From Endomychus coccineus (taxonomy: Eukaryota; Arthropoda; Insecta; Coleoptera; Endomychidae), in the NCBI GenBank assembly GCA_958510875.1, contig OY294070.1:19273631-19337630 (forward strand): DNA of 64,000 nucleotides, given 5' to 3'. A program made the translations under genes and the position numbers. Shown here one piece after another: positions 9,670 through 20,000 of the stretch. The notes under the pieces are model-generated. The model had not been told where the DNA came from and ran no database searches. It saw only the letters and a list, made by a program, of their open reading frames with translations. Position 1 is the first letter of the stretch. Every line of letters starts with the position of its first letter.

Positions 9670-11800
9670 CTGTTATTTTGAAACCCATTGACCGATTTTC
9701 AAAAACGAAAATTTCAAGATATAGTGCTCGAGGAGTACTATTCTATTATGTAGACAAAGAGGAAATATTCATATTTTCAAGGCCTACTATGGTCTGCTAA
9801 ATGAGCCGAAATTTCGGGAATGACCACTGGGCATTTTTTTCCGATAACGTGAGTAGCTTATCCGATTCTGGCATATCTCGAACACCTATACACTAAGTTT
9901 CAGCGCAATATGTTATTTATACAATGACAAGTTTCGAAATATATGCATTTTTGACTAACCCTGTATGGAAATCTATGAATTTTACAAAAGATGTGATGTG
10001 ACCATTAAATGAAAGAACACTTCGCCTACTCAAGTATGAAGTTTCATTATGGTAGCCTTTAGTGGAAGATGCCTCTACTTTAAATCAATAAATCAAAAGT
10101 TGAAAAATTATGAACAAAATTTAATTTCCAAACAATGGACAACAATTGAAAGAACAATTTCCTCAAAGACAGGTGTTTTCGATATATACTCCTTCACGCT
10201 CCATACATCTTTCATAACGCAGTCTCAGATTTTGGTGACTCAATTGGTCTGGTGTTATTTCCGTACACTTTTGCTCGATTTAATCCGTTCAAGCTGGTTC
10301 GATAACATTTTCTTTCAAATGTCCCCACAAAAAAATCTTACGAACTCAGGTCTGGTGAACGAGGAGGCCAACCAAAAAAAAGGACTGTTTCTCCCAATCC
10401 ATCTGTCCATCTGCCTTGAAATGATTATCGAACCATCTTCGTACAGCAATCCCATTATGAATAGGGGTACCGTTCAGTTTAAATACGACATTTCTGCGAT
10501 CTTCAATGGTTAGTTCTTCAATGAAATTTCACAAAATGGTGGTCAAAAAATTATTAAGAAATCTTTCACCATTTAGTGTTTGTTTGAAAAATGCTGGACC
10601 TATTATACGATTTTTGAATATTGCTACCCAGACATTCATTTTTCGTGAGAATTATCTTTTTGCATCTATCGACCACTGTGGATTCTCCGTTGCCCAGTAC
10701 CTGGAATTCTGAGTGGATACTGTACCGTTAGTGGTAAATGCCGCTTCATCGGTGTAGAGAATATTGCCCAAAAATTTTCCATCATTCAAATATTCACCTT
10801 GGCAGAATAAACAGAATTTCAATTTGCGTTCTACATCACCTCGTTCTAAGGTGTACATGATTTTCGGTTTGAAGGGAATAATTCTATTTTTTTTTTGAGA
10901 CGTGTACGTATCTTAGATACACTTACATGTAAATCTCGGGAAATCTGCGTCAAGCTGGTTCTGGGGTTTTCTCGAAGATACTGTAAAATTCGTAAGTATA
11001 TCTCTAGGTTTTCTCTCTGCCTTGGTACTTGTTTTTATCAACTTTTCCTGTTGTATTGAATATTGTATTAATTTCGAAGACTATGATACAATGAATTGGT
11101 TCACGATCTGAATGTCTTCTGTTGATATCTTCAGCGTCAACTACCAAAGGCCTGCTACAAAAAATATTGTAGTGTAATGCTTATTGTAGTGTTCATATCA
11201 ATTGGACGTAGGAAATTAAATTATGAGGATTTTGTAAAAATTTGCGAAGGCGTTATAAAAATTGCATAGAACATAAATGGGTATTACTATAATCGTCAAT
11301 TTACAATTTATTATACTACAGAAAATTGTGGATGATAAGTTTTCAACTTTTCATTGAATGATTTTGGTTAAAATAGAGACATCATTCACTAACGGTTACC
11401 ACACTGAAACTTCATACCTGAGTATGCGAAATGTTCTTGCATTTAATGGTTACACCACATTTTGTGTAAAAAATACAGGATTAGTCAGAAACGCATATAT
11501 TTGGAAATTTGTCATTGTATAACTAGCACCCTGTATAAGATACTGCGCTGTAACTTAGTGTATAGGTATTCGAGATATGCCAGAATCGAATAGGCTAGTC
11601 ACTTTATCGAAAAAAAATGGCTAATGGTCGTTCCTGAAACTTCGACCCATTTAACAGACCATAGTAGGCCTTGAAAATATGAATACTTCCTATTTGTCTA
11701 CAATACTCGTCGAAGTCTATATCTTTGAATTTTTGTTTTTGAAAATCGGTTAATGAGTTCCAAAATAACTGGGTTTCAAATCGCACACACTTCAATATAC
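9670..11800 (-). mobile_element. Long-inverted-repeat Tc1/mariner element B
   Basis: The arms at about 9670-10060 and 11370-11800 are reverse complements with modest divergence. Shared blocks include CAAGGCCTACTATGGTCTG, TCTGGCATATCTCGAACAC and CCTATACACTAAGTT on the left and their inverses on the right. The right arm has an extra CAGGGTGCTA-like insertion near 11525. The interior carries minus-strand transposase relics. This is the foldback architecture also seen at 1471 and 20001. Confidence 0.75.
10270..10930 (-). pseudogene. Tc1/mariner transposase relic inside element B
   Basis: The minus-strand frame at 10858-10652 reads CQGEYLNDGKFLGNILYTDE then AAFTTNGTVSTQN, SRYWATENPQWS. This is the first catalytic Asp (TDEA) region of IS630-type transposases. 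Near 10400-10330 the minus strand gives a GW/PPRSP-DL-like C-terminal signature out of frame. Frame breaks separate the pieces, and the open frame on the plus strand at 10049-10513 is its antisense shadow. The transposase is inactive. Confidence 0.7.
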
Positions 11801-13056
11801 AAGCATTTTGAAGTAACAGGAGATATAAACCCCTGGGGGATCAATATTTTACAGGTAGATGTGATATGCGTGTAGAATATTACAATTACAACTATTACCA
11901 ATTCTGAATAATATGCACAGAATATTTAATTGGTATTAAAGTACGTATCTTTAATTTATTTATGAAATGATACACTTCGCTTTCACCGTAACTTGCACCA
12001 ATCAATACTATTTCAAATGCGAACTTCAAAACTTTCAAGCTATCTACGTCAACATTCTTTTCACGTAGTATTGGATTAGATTCAGACCTCAGGAACATGT
12101 CCGCCACTGCACAGAAAACAGCTTCACTTTGTCATATACGCTATGGTATGTTCTATACAGAAGTATAATACAGATTAGGTACTCCATAATCCATCTATTG
12201 GGAAAAACCTTTACCTGAGTCAACTTCTCACATGAATTGATAAATTCACCCTAACGCAGATTCATGTCTAGACTTTAATACGTTAAGTATATATGAAGTC
12301 TAATTTCAACAATATTTTATATTTTCTAGTGTTAGATATTGATCAGAACGTTGAAACGTGAATCATGTTTGAATTGATTGAACTTGTGAAAGTATACCTG
12401 TTACTGTTTCCTAATAATCATCCATGAGCTTGATGACATGAAAATGCAAAACTTAAATACTGTACATCCATTAAAACGTCAATTTGGAACTTGGTATTCA
12501 GATTTATAAATATGAGATGTTAATCTTTCATTGGAATATTCATTCAGACCAAAGCTTTCAATTTTGATATCCCGCTCAGCAATAAATTTTACTTCCGGTT
12601 CCTATCCCTTGTCGAATGCTTTATTAGCGGAACTGTTTTTAATAGAGTCATAACCATAGTTCATATTTTTGTCATATTTTTTAGTGACTCGTTCGATTTG
12701 AATTTTAATTTTTCGCAATTATATTTTCAGTTGTCATTCCACCCTTTCTTTCGCAGGAGATGAATCGAATTAGTTTCGCAAGCGGATTAGCAATTTTCAA
12801 TCATTTCCGGGACATACCCGATGAAGAATTATCCAATTTTGTGATTCTGGAGTTTCAGTGACTAATAAATATATCAGATCGAATAGTATAAGGTATGAAT
12901 AAAACACAAAGTTACACTTTTCCACAATAAAGTGGCATCCCCAGAATCTAAATAGGTACTTACCTATTATTGAACAACATTTTGTTGTTCGTACGCAAAT
13001 TAAGTGCCAGTGAGTCTCATTAGTCTGGTAAAATAGGCATTTCACATCGTGATTTT
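11801..13056. other. Intergenic, no gene seen
   Basis: AT-rich sequence. Small open frames (11895-12107 and 12797-13045, minus) have no recognisable domain. Confidence 0.45.
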
Positions 13057-14216
13057 GCTACTATTGACCGATTTGGACGTTCTTAGTGTCAAAATGTTCA
13101 GGAAAACACCCCGAACCAAAAGACACCATTTGTTAATTAACAATTAAGCCTCTAATTAATTGTTGATTTGAACCGATAATTAACTAACGTATTTGACAAA
13201 AAAATATGGAAGGAAATTGGCGCAAATCATTACTTAAACACGGAATTCAGGAATTGGTGAACCATCATGAGTGCGAAATGAATGCAAAAATGGTGTGCTG
13301 GAACTACTGAAGTGATTCGACCAGAACCTGGCAGATTATATCAGCCGCGTGACGTCGCACCAGGGCCAGGGAGAGTTCGTATTGTACCTTTAGTAGGAAC
13401 ATCAAGCTATCGTACTTTTGATATAACCGAATTAAAAGTTTGGTATATCTAGATAGTGAATACCGTTCTGTTGACAGCTGTTTGTACTGTTTTCGTCGCA
13501 GTATCAGAAGTTGGAATAGTAATAACTGTTCCAATTGTCCGAAATCAATTTATTCCGACTATATCCATATTACATTTGGAATTAAGCGGTTAAGTGATTG
13601 TAAGATATCAGGCTTGCTAATTGCAAAAGTTGAATGAGGATGCTAACTTCCATTCTATACGCTCTGTATATCTAGTAATGGATAGCCATTGTAGATTACC
13701 TTACCTCCAGTTCTTATGAATAGTATTCCTTTGCAGTAAGAATCTGTAGATGGGAGAGGGAATGAGGTTCGCAATATTCATCAATAGGCCAGTCAATAAA
13801 CTGGGAAACTTTCTAAAAAGAGAGCAGGGCGTATCGGAAAAAATCATTTTGCACGATGTTCTGTGGCCGACGTGGATCATTTGTAAGGGTTGAGCTAAGC
13901 TGCTGTGGCCTCCCATTCTACCCCCTTAAACACTTAATCCACTCTATTTTCACCCACTTTTTAAGATAATTTTTATTCATGAAGAAATGAAATTTGCGGA
14001 AAACTATAGAAAACCTAAAAACGAAACAAAATTTTGTAGGTATTCTTTTTTTTAATGTAATTTTGTGTGTGTCGTGTTCAGCATTTGTGTTTTCGATGTG
14101 CATGTTAAATTACAAAAATCAAAGGTAATGTAAAAAAAAATAATTGTTTGAAAATTCTTGAAGAATGAGAATTACAAGGAAAAACACTATATCGTCATTG
14201 AAATTATCGTGTGAAA

Positions 14217-14570
14217 TCTGCAAATGTTGCATCACGATCGTGAAAAAATCCAAAAGTTTTCAAGGTCGCTGATCACGATTATGTTGTCAGAATCGGAAAA
14301 TTCTACACATTTGGCTGAAAACTCGCTATTTTCATGGGAAATTTCTACAAAAATCTGCAAATGTTGCATCACGAGCGTAAAAAAATTCACTCGAGGGTTT
14401 TCGAGGTCGCTGATCACGAATTCATCGTCAGAATCGGGAAATTCTACTTTGATGACCTGAAAACTCGACATTTTCATGAAAAATCACAACCAAAATCGGC
14501 AAACGGTGCATCTCTAGCGTAAAAAAATCTACTGGGAAGATTTCGAGGTTGCTGTTAATAAATTCTTGAA
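14217..14570 (+). repeat. Satellite block 1, about 2.5 monomers
   Basis: Monomers start near TCTGCAAATGTTGCATCACG at 14217 and 14354 and a decayed one at 14496. Each carries AGGTCGCTGATCACGA followed by a TCAGAATCGG-like segment. The GATCAC cores lie at 14271 and 14412, 141 bases apart. Read on the minus strand, the frame passes openly through both, giving DSDDEFVISDLENPR and SDSDNIIVISDLEN. Confidence 0.8.
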
Positions 14571-14719
14571 TTTTTTGTGATAAAGTATCGATATAAAATA
14601 CAATATATCTATATAAAATATAATCTTGTTGTAAAAAAAATTATTTTGGAATGAATTATGGAATGAAAGAAATAAATTTCAAATGATATATTTTTATTTT
14701 AACTTTCCATTAAAATGTT

Positions 14720-15170
14720 TCCTGATTCTAACAACAGAATAGTGATCAGCAACGTCGAAAACCCCCGAGTGATTTTTCTACGCTATTAATACAACATTTG
14801 CAAATTTTGGTTGAAATTTCATATGAAAATGTCCAGTTGTCCGGTCAATAAAGTAGAATTTCCCGATTCTGACGACGGATTCGTGATCAGCGACCTCGAT
14901 AACCCCCGAGTGATTTTTTTACGTTCTTGATGCAACATTTTTGTAGAAATTTTCCATGAAAATGCCGAGTTTTCCAGCCAAATATGTAGAATTTTCCTAT
15001 TCTGGAACAGAATCGTGATCAGCGACCTTGCAAACCACCGAGTGATTTTTTTTACGCTAGTGATGCACCGTTTGCAGATTGTGGTTGTAATTTTCCATGA
15101 AAATGTCGAGTTCTTCCGAATTTTCCGATTCTGATTCGGATTCGTGATCAGTGACCTCGAAAACCCACGA
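14720..15170 (-). repeat. Satellite block 2, four monomers in opposite orientation
   Basis: Reverse-oriented copies of the same monomer. The GTGATCAGY core occurs at 14742, 14883, 15015 and 15144, spacings of 141, 132 and 129 bases, all multiples of three. On the plus strand each gives a VISDL/VISNV-xNxRV peptide in one continuous register, broken by a few stops. An AT-rich spacer (about 14570-14720) separates it from block 1. Confidence 0.8.
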
Positions 15171-15494
15171 GTAACGATTTGCGGCCAATTTCCTTTTTCA
15201 TTTTATTGTCAAATACATCGGTCCAAAGCAACCATTAATTATATAGAGGCTTAAATGTTAATTAATAACAAAAGCTCGGGTTCAAAATGAAGTCTTCTGG
15301 TTGGGAGTGCTTTCCCAGACATTCTGACACCAAGAACGTCCAAATCGGTCGATAGTAGCGAAATAGCTTCATTTTTTCGATTTTTGAGGGCTATTTTTAC
15401 AGGACTACATGTAGCTGTGAGAAGATTTACTATTTATGATCGGAATAAACAACACTGTTTTTACTACGTGCTTTACAACTAATATTGTTTTGAA

Positions 15495-15605
15495 TGGTTA
15501 CTGAAGTTTCGACAGTTGAACTGTCATGATCAAACGATAACAGTAAGTTATAGATAATGACAGTTTAACTGTTGTCTGTCGAAACTGCAGTTATGATTTG
15601 TAACA
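15495..15605. mobile_element. Small palindromic MITE-like sequence
   Basis: ACTGAAGTTTCGACAGTTGA at the left and TGTCTGTCGAAACTGCAGT at the right are near-perfect inverses around a ~30-base centre. There is no coding content. It would form a stem-loop of about 35 base pairs with mismatches. Confidence 0.6.
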
Positions 15606-15616
15606 TCTTCTATACA

Positions 15617-15930
15617 GAGTGTTTAAAAAGTACTTGTACAAACTTTAAAAAGCGAATCTTTCACTAATTTCAAGAAGAAAAGTTCATGTGAACATGGCTC
15701 CGCAACGGCTTGGTTCTAGAGATACAGGGCGTCCAAAAAAATTTATTTCATTTTTTGATTACATTTTTGTTCAATAAGATGATAATTTGACAAAATTTGG
15801 GATACTGGGAGTATTAATGGTGAAAAACTCAAATATTTACTTTGTTTTTTGTTATGTCAAAGAGCGCCACATACAGTAATGCACCTGGATTGAAATAACC
15901 ATTATATTTTGGTGTCACACTATATGTATT
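15617..15930. mobile_element. Tc1/mariner terminal-arm remnant
   Basis: ACAGAGTGTTTAAAAAGTAC then GATACAGGGCGTCC, a GCGCCACATACAG segment and TCACACTATATGT recall the left arm of the element at 52458 (ACAGGGTGTTGAA, GGCGCCAAATACAGGG, TCACACTGTATGT). It is a solo, diverged arm without transposase. Confidence 0.5.
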
Positions 15931-16582
15931 TTTTGACTGAACAGACTTATTCTGCATTTAATTTCACATAGAAAAGGTACTGTATTTGTCGCTGAAAGCA
16001 GCCGTTTGGAAAAAAAAACGGGTTTAAAGTTAATCCTGTGTTAAACATTTCATGTTATCAAAACCAACTTTTTTTGAGAAAAAAATCTTGAATCTTGAAC
16101 TCACCACAAACCCGCGAACTGTTCGTTTTGTTGTGAATTATGTTTTCAAGTTACTCAGCTGACAATTTTTTTTGATAGCACATATACTTTAATTTAATAT
16201 ACATAATTTTATTTTCATTTATTAAGTTTGAATACATATCGATATTTCATAGAGTCCACGTGTTTTATAAATTAAAATAGAAAAAAGGACGAGATCTTAC
16301 AGCCGCATCTCAGATACTATTGCCAGTATGCCATTCCCTTTCCCTCCACACTCAAAGAGAGCTATTGTGTTCTCCGTACGCGTTAACGTGTCCACGTCAT
16401 AGAGATCTTGTGTATAGGATCTCTATGGTGCCTACACGTATGCCGCATCATCATTGATGTTTCAAAAAAAACATCTGCTCTTCTTTTACGTGCGTTGAAA
16501 GAGGTACTATACATATAATGAAAGATACTTGAAATTTTTTATCATAATAATTCTCTAAAAAACAAAATAACAATTGAAGATT

Positions 16583-16960
16583 GTCGTGTAAATGTGGGAA
16601 ATTTTCATTTTTCGGAGTTTTCCAGAAATTTTATAACCATAAAATAGCGACCACAAAAACATATAATTTGACACGTTGGACGAGACCGAGACAGGAATAT
16701 GAAGGAAAACGACGCAATTTTCCACCAATTTTTCAGAATTTTCCTTATCTTAGTGAAATTTGTACCGAGAACCATCACGGTACCTTTTTATTCCAATAAA
16801 ACTGACTGAAATTTTCCGAAATACAGAATAATTAAGGTATGTCGTGTAGAAATGGTAAATTTTCATTTTCCGGAGTTTTCCGGAAAACAGTCGTCGGTTT
16901 TGATTTTATGATCATAAAATAATACTCAGCGACCACGAAAACATGATAGGAATACGAGAA
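16583..16960. repeat. Two copies of a ~260-base repeat
   Basis: The segment GAAATTTTCATTTTTCGGAG with a following GTTTTCC recurs about 260 bases on as AAATTTTCATTTTCCGGAGT. In both copies it is followed by an ATAACCATAAAATA- or ATGATCATAAAATA-like stretch and CAGCGACCACGAAAACAT-type sequence. The frame at 16581-16799 lies in the first copy and has no recognisable domain. Confidence 0.6.
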
Positions 16961-17038
16961 AAAAAACCTAATTTCATTTGATATAGAAGACATTCCATTT
17001 GTTAATTGAAAATGATTTTTAATTGTTTATTAATTAAT

Positions 17039-17084
17039 ACACAATTCTCGGGAAATAGGTCACATTGACACACATATTTTTATT
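17039..17084 (-). repeat. Inverted fragment of Penelope terminal repeat at element 5' side
   Basis: ACACAATTCTCGGGAAATAG and following bases, to ACACACATATTTTTA, are the exact reverse complement of the end of the 3' terminal repeat at about 18914-18959. Inverted partial terminal repeats flanking the ORF are a known Penelope configuration. Confidence 0.85.
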
Positions 17085-17177
17085 TTATTTTATTAGTAAT
17101 ATAGGAGCGCCTACTTACAATTTATCAAAATTTTATCAAAATCGATCAATAATATAATAGGAAATAATGAATTTTAT

Positions 17178-18461
17178 GTGAAAGACTCATGGCATTTTAA
17201 TGAATTTATAAAAAATCAATCCGTACCCGTAAACCATCAACTAATTTCCTTAGACGTTGTTTCTTTATTTACAAATATACCAGTCGATTTGGCATTGAAT
17301 AGCATCAAAAAACGTTGGGCAGAGATTAAAAACCACACACCTCTAGATCAATCGGAATTTATAAATGCTGTGAAGTTTTGTTTAGAATGCACTTATTTTC
17401 AGTACGGTGAACAATATTTTGGACAAATATTCGGCACAGCAATGGGATCTCCTATTTCTGCTACCATTGCTAACCTCGTTATGGAATGCCTGGAGGAATC
17501 TGTTATAAGTTCATTAGATTTTCGGCCCGTATTTTTTAAACGGTATGTAGATGATTGCCTTATGTGTGTTCCCAATGACAAAATTCAGTACGTGATTAAT
17601 AAATTTAACAATTTCCACTGTAAACTTCAATTTACCTGTGAAATAGAAGTTAACAAAAACATAAATTTCTTAGATATGAACATTAGGCATGATGCAGATG
17701 GAGAAATAAAAACTTCGTGGTTTACTAAAGAAGTTTGGTCTCAACGCTATCTTCACTTCAATTCCGTTGCACCAACTTGTTATAAAAAAAGCGTCATAAA
17801 CAGTCTTACAGACCGCGCGGTTAAATTGTCCCACCCAGAGGACCGTCCCAAAAATCTAAAAATTGTTCGTAATACACTGGAATTGAATGGCTACCCAAAA
17901 ACTTTTTTCAATCCTATTATTAAAGAGAGAATAAACAAAATTTATAATGAAGCGTTTTATAAAAATAACGTAAAAGGTAATTCAGACAATTATATAACTT
18001 TACCATACATTCCGGAGACCTCAGAGAAAATTAAGAAATGTTTGAAAAAGTATGATATAAACGTAGCGCATAAACCTACTAACTGTGTTGGGAAATATTT
18101 CTCAAATCTAAAACCTGTAATTCCTAAAGATAAACAAACCCACACAGTATACAAATTAAATTGTTTAGATTGTGATGGGACCTATACTGGTATCTCTAAA
18201 CAATATTTACAAAAAAGAATGTATGGCCATAAGTATAGCACAAGAAACAAAAACTTAGAAAATTCCACCGCGCTTGCTAAACATTGCTTTGATTATAACC
18301 ATCAATTTGATTACAAGAATGTTAATATTTTAACTAAGGAAACCAATTATCATAAAAGATCTATTCTGGAGATGATTCATATAAAACGTGACTCCAAGTC
18401 TGTTAATCATAGGAGTGACGTTCAAACACTAAGTCATATTTATACTAATTTAATTAATTAA
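17178..18461 (+). CDS. Penelope-like element polyprotein: reverse transcriptase + GIY-YIG endonuclease (5'-truncated)
   Basis: Penelope-like retroelement protein that would copy element RNA and nick target DNA. It is open for 427 codons, shorter than a full PLE ORF, so the N-terminal RT part is missing; the first ATG is probably internal. RT motifs: LDVVSLFTNIP (25-35) with the first catalytic Asp at 26; GTAMGSPISA (86-95); and YVDD (123-126). A FLDMNI block is at 164-169. The C-terminal GIY-YIG module starts near 323 with TVYKLNC-LDC then GTYTGIS (334-340). Arg347, His351 and the KHCFDYNH region follow. The CLDC pair fits the zinc-binding linker of PLE endonucleases. No internal stops, so the truncated copy is young. 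It is flanked by an inverted terminal-repeat piece upstream and a terminal repeat with a hammerhead ribozyme downstream. Confidence 0.93.
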   Translation: MKDSWHFNEFIKNQSVPVNHQLISLDVVSLFTNIPVDLALNSIKKRWAEIKNHTPLDQSEFINAVKFCLECTYFQYGEQYFGQIFGTAMGSPISATIANLVMECLEESVISSLDFRPVFFKRYVDDCLMCVPNDKIQYVINKFNNFHCKLQFTCEIEVNKNINFLDMNIRHDADGEIKTSWFTKEVWSQRYLHFNSVAPTCYKKSVINSLTDRAVKLSHPEDRPKNLKIVRNTLELNGYPKTFFNPIIKERINKIYNEAFYKNNVKGNSDNYITLPYIPETSEKIKKCLKKYDINVAHKPTNCVGKYFSNLKPVIPKDKQTHTVYKLNCLDCDGTYTGISKQYLQKRMYGHKYSTRNKNLENSTALAKHCFDYNHQFDYKNVNILTKETNYHKRSILEMIHIKRDSKSVNHRSDVQTLSHIYTNLIN

Positions 18462-18469
18462 TATTCTTG

Positions 18470-18962
18470 CAAATTCCTACTTACGTCCTTATAATGTAAA
18501 AGTTTACTTTAGGTAGAATTGTCTAAAGTATTTCTCACAGGCCAGAGACCTTCTTTTATCACCTAATAAATTATGACATCTGGCGCTTAAATGAACACTT
18601 GAGATGGTCTCGTCTGTTAGCAAAGAGGATAGAACTCTTTGTCTGTTAGTCTCTCGCAGACATTTATGAAATGTGTTCGTATTTATTGATGATTCTACTT
18701 AATAGTGGATTTTTAATTTTTACGCTGCCACATTGCTGTGTTATAGTTCCGATTTCATGTCTCCGTTCGTTTCGCGACGTTGGCATTTAAACGAAATTTG
18801 TGCGATAAGGACGCTTTGTGTTATTACAGTATTTCTAAGTAATCAGGTTATTGTATTAATAAGTCTTCTGATGATGGTCGTGAGACCGAAACGTACGTAA
18901 AGACGAGGGTAAAAATAAAAATATGTGTGTCAATGTGACCTATTTCCCGAGAATTGTGTATT
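18470..18962 (+). mobile_element. Penelope terminal repeat (pLTR), 3' copy
   Basis: Non-coding sequence following the PLE ORF. It ends near TTTCCCGAGAATTGTGTATT and contains a hammerhead ribozyme. Its segments recur, inverted, at 57824-57950 (AAAGTGTCCTTATCGCA, CACCGAAACGAACAGAAAC) and at 60541-60720. Those copies define it as a terminal repeat and not a unique 3' UTR. Confidence 0.8.
18863..18904 (+). ncRNA. Hammerhead ribozyme in Penelope terminal repeat
   Basis: All hammerhead core elements are visible. GTCTT (18863-18867) pairs with AAGAC (18900-18904) as stem I. CTGATGA lies at 18868-18874. Stem II is GGTC/GACC (18876-18879 and 18884-18887) with loop GTGA; a single T at 18875 is bulged. 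GAAAC is at 18888-18892. Stem III is the minimal AC/GT pair with loop GTAC, followed by the cleavage triplet GTA (18897-18899). Very short stem III is characteristic of Penelope-associated type I hammerheads, which are thought to act as dimers. Self-cleavage would fall after 18899. Confidence 0.88.
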
Positions 18963-20000
18963 AATTCATACGTGGGTCAAGAATCTTTATTTATATATTG
19001 TTTATTAATAGGAATAATCACGAACGCCCTTTTTTTTCCTGACTAACGATGTGTATGCCATCCTGGACACGATGCAAAAAGAATTTTGCATTTTTGTACA
19101 GTCTATAAAATTTTAGTTATGATCCCTATTTATTCATACTTTTAACTGGACTAGCTACTACCCTGATCACCGATTTTTACTCCACAGCTCTGAATGCAAA
19201 TTATGATAGTTTTGAACAGTTTGGAACAATAATGATTTTGATTGTCGGTAAAACATCCAAAATTGAAATCTGATCCATACAGCATAATGTAAGGTTCCAT
19301 GTTGAATATCTAATGCCAAATTGACCAAATCCAATTCCCTCGAATTCAAACTATGTTTTATTTTATGTACATTCCATTTTACATTGTTTTTATGATCATT
19401 CCATTATATTTACATTTATTTGATAGTAATATGTTTAATTTTAATTGTGATTTGAGATAATTTGTGTGATATCGTTACTTACCAAGTTAACCTGTGATGT
19501 TTTTGTTAATTTTTAGGCTGATTCGGAGAATAAATTTGGTGTAGAATCAGTGGAAACTAATCATGCAAGTGAACATGATTTCCTTTTTGTCGTCCATTAT
19601 TCGAATTATCCTTAATATAATTCTTATTGGGCCCAGATAATGGATCATGGATTTAGGTAATTCTCTCTAATTCATATTTTATTTGAAGAAATATGCTATG
19701 ACTTCTCCCACCTTGTTGATGATTCTACTATTGTTGAATACAGTTACCGTGAATTATTTCAAACCCACGTTATGAAACATCTGTAGCACAGCGTTGTTCT
19801 TATTTTTCTTGTGATGTTATGGATTTGCATTGAACGAATTCATCAAAAAGTAAATACATTACTTTTAGCATCGCAATAATATTTATTTTTGTTTAATTAG
19901 CAAGAATTTTGCTATATGAATGCTGCCAAACATCAATAAAACTGATAAATTAAATGGATTGAATGTAATGCTGATTGTCTAAGACAGTTAATTATTTATA
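18963..20000. other. Intergenic, no gene seen
   Basis: AT-rich. Only short unsupported open frames (for example 19167-19349, minus). Confidence 0.45.

Larger units (their letters stand above)
13057..15359. mobile_element. 2.3-kb inverted-repeat element carrying satellite arrays
   Basis: The left arm (13057-13233) and right arm (15172-15359) are inverted copies. The left has TTGACCGATTTGGACGTTCT, TAAGCCTCTA and GGAAATTGGCGCAAATC; the right has the inverses, including AGAACGTCCAAATCGGTC, TAGAGGCTTAAATG and GATTTGCGGCCAATTTCC. Between them lie ~960 bases of unrecognised sequence and two satellite blocks in opposite orientation (14217-14570 and 14720-15170). No transposase is visible. It may be a non-autonomous DNA transposon that amplifies a satellite internally. 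Confidence 0.65.

Noticed and set aside
14232..14522. Satellite frames as host genes
   Set aside because: They coincide with tandem monomers; the frame regularity is reported as a finding, not as a gene.
13057..15359. CRISPR array
   Set aside because: The repeats are ~140-base satellite monomers without short uniform repeats and unique spacers, in a eukaryotic context.
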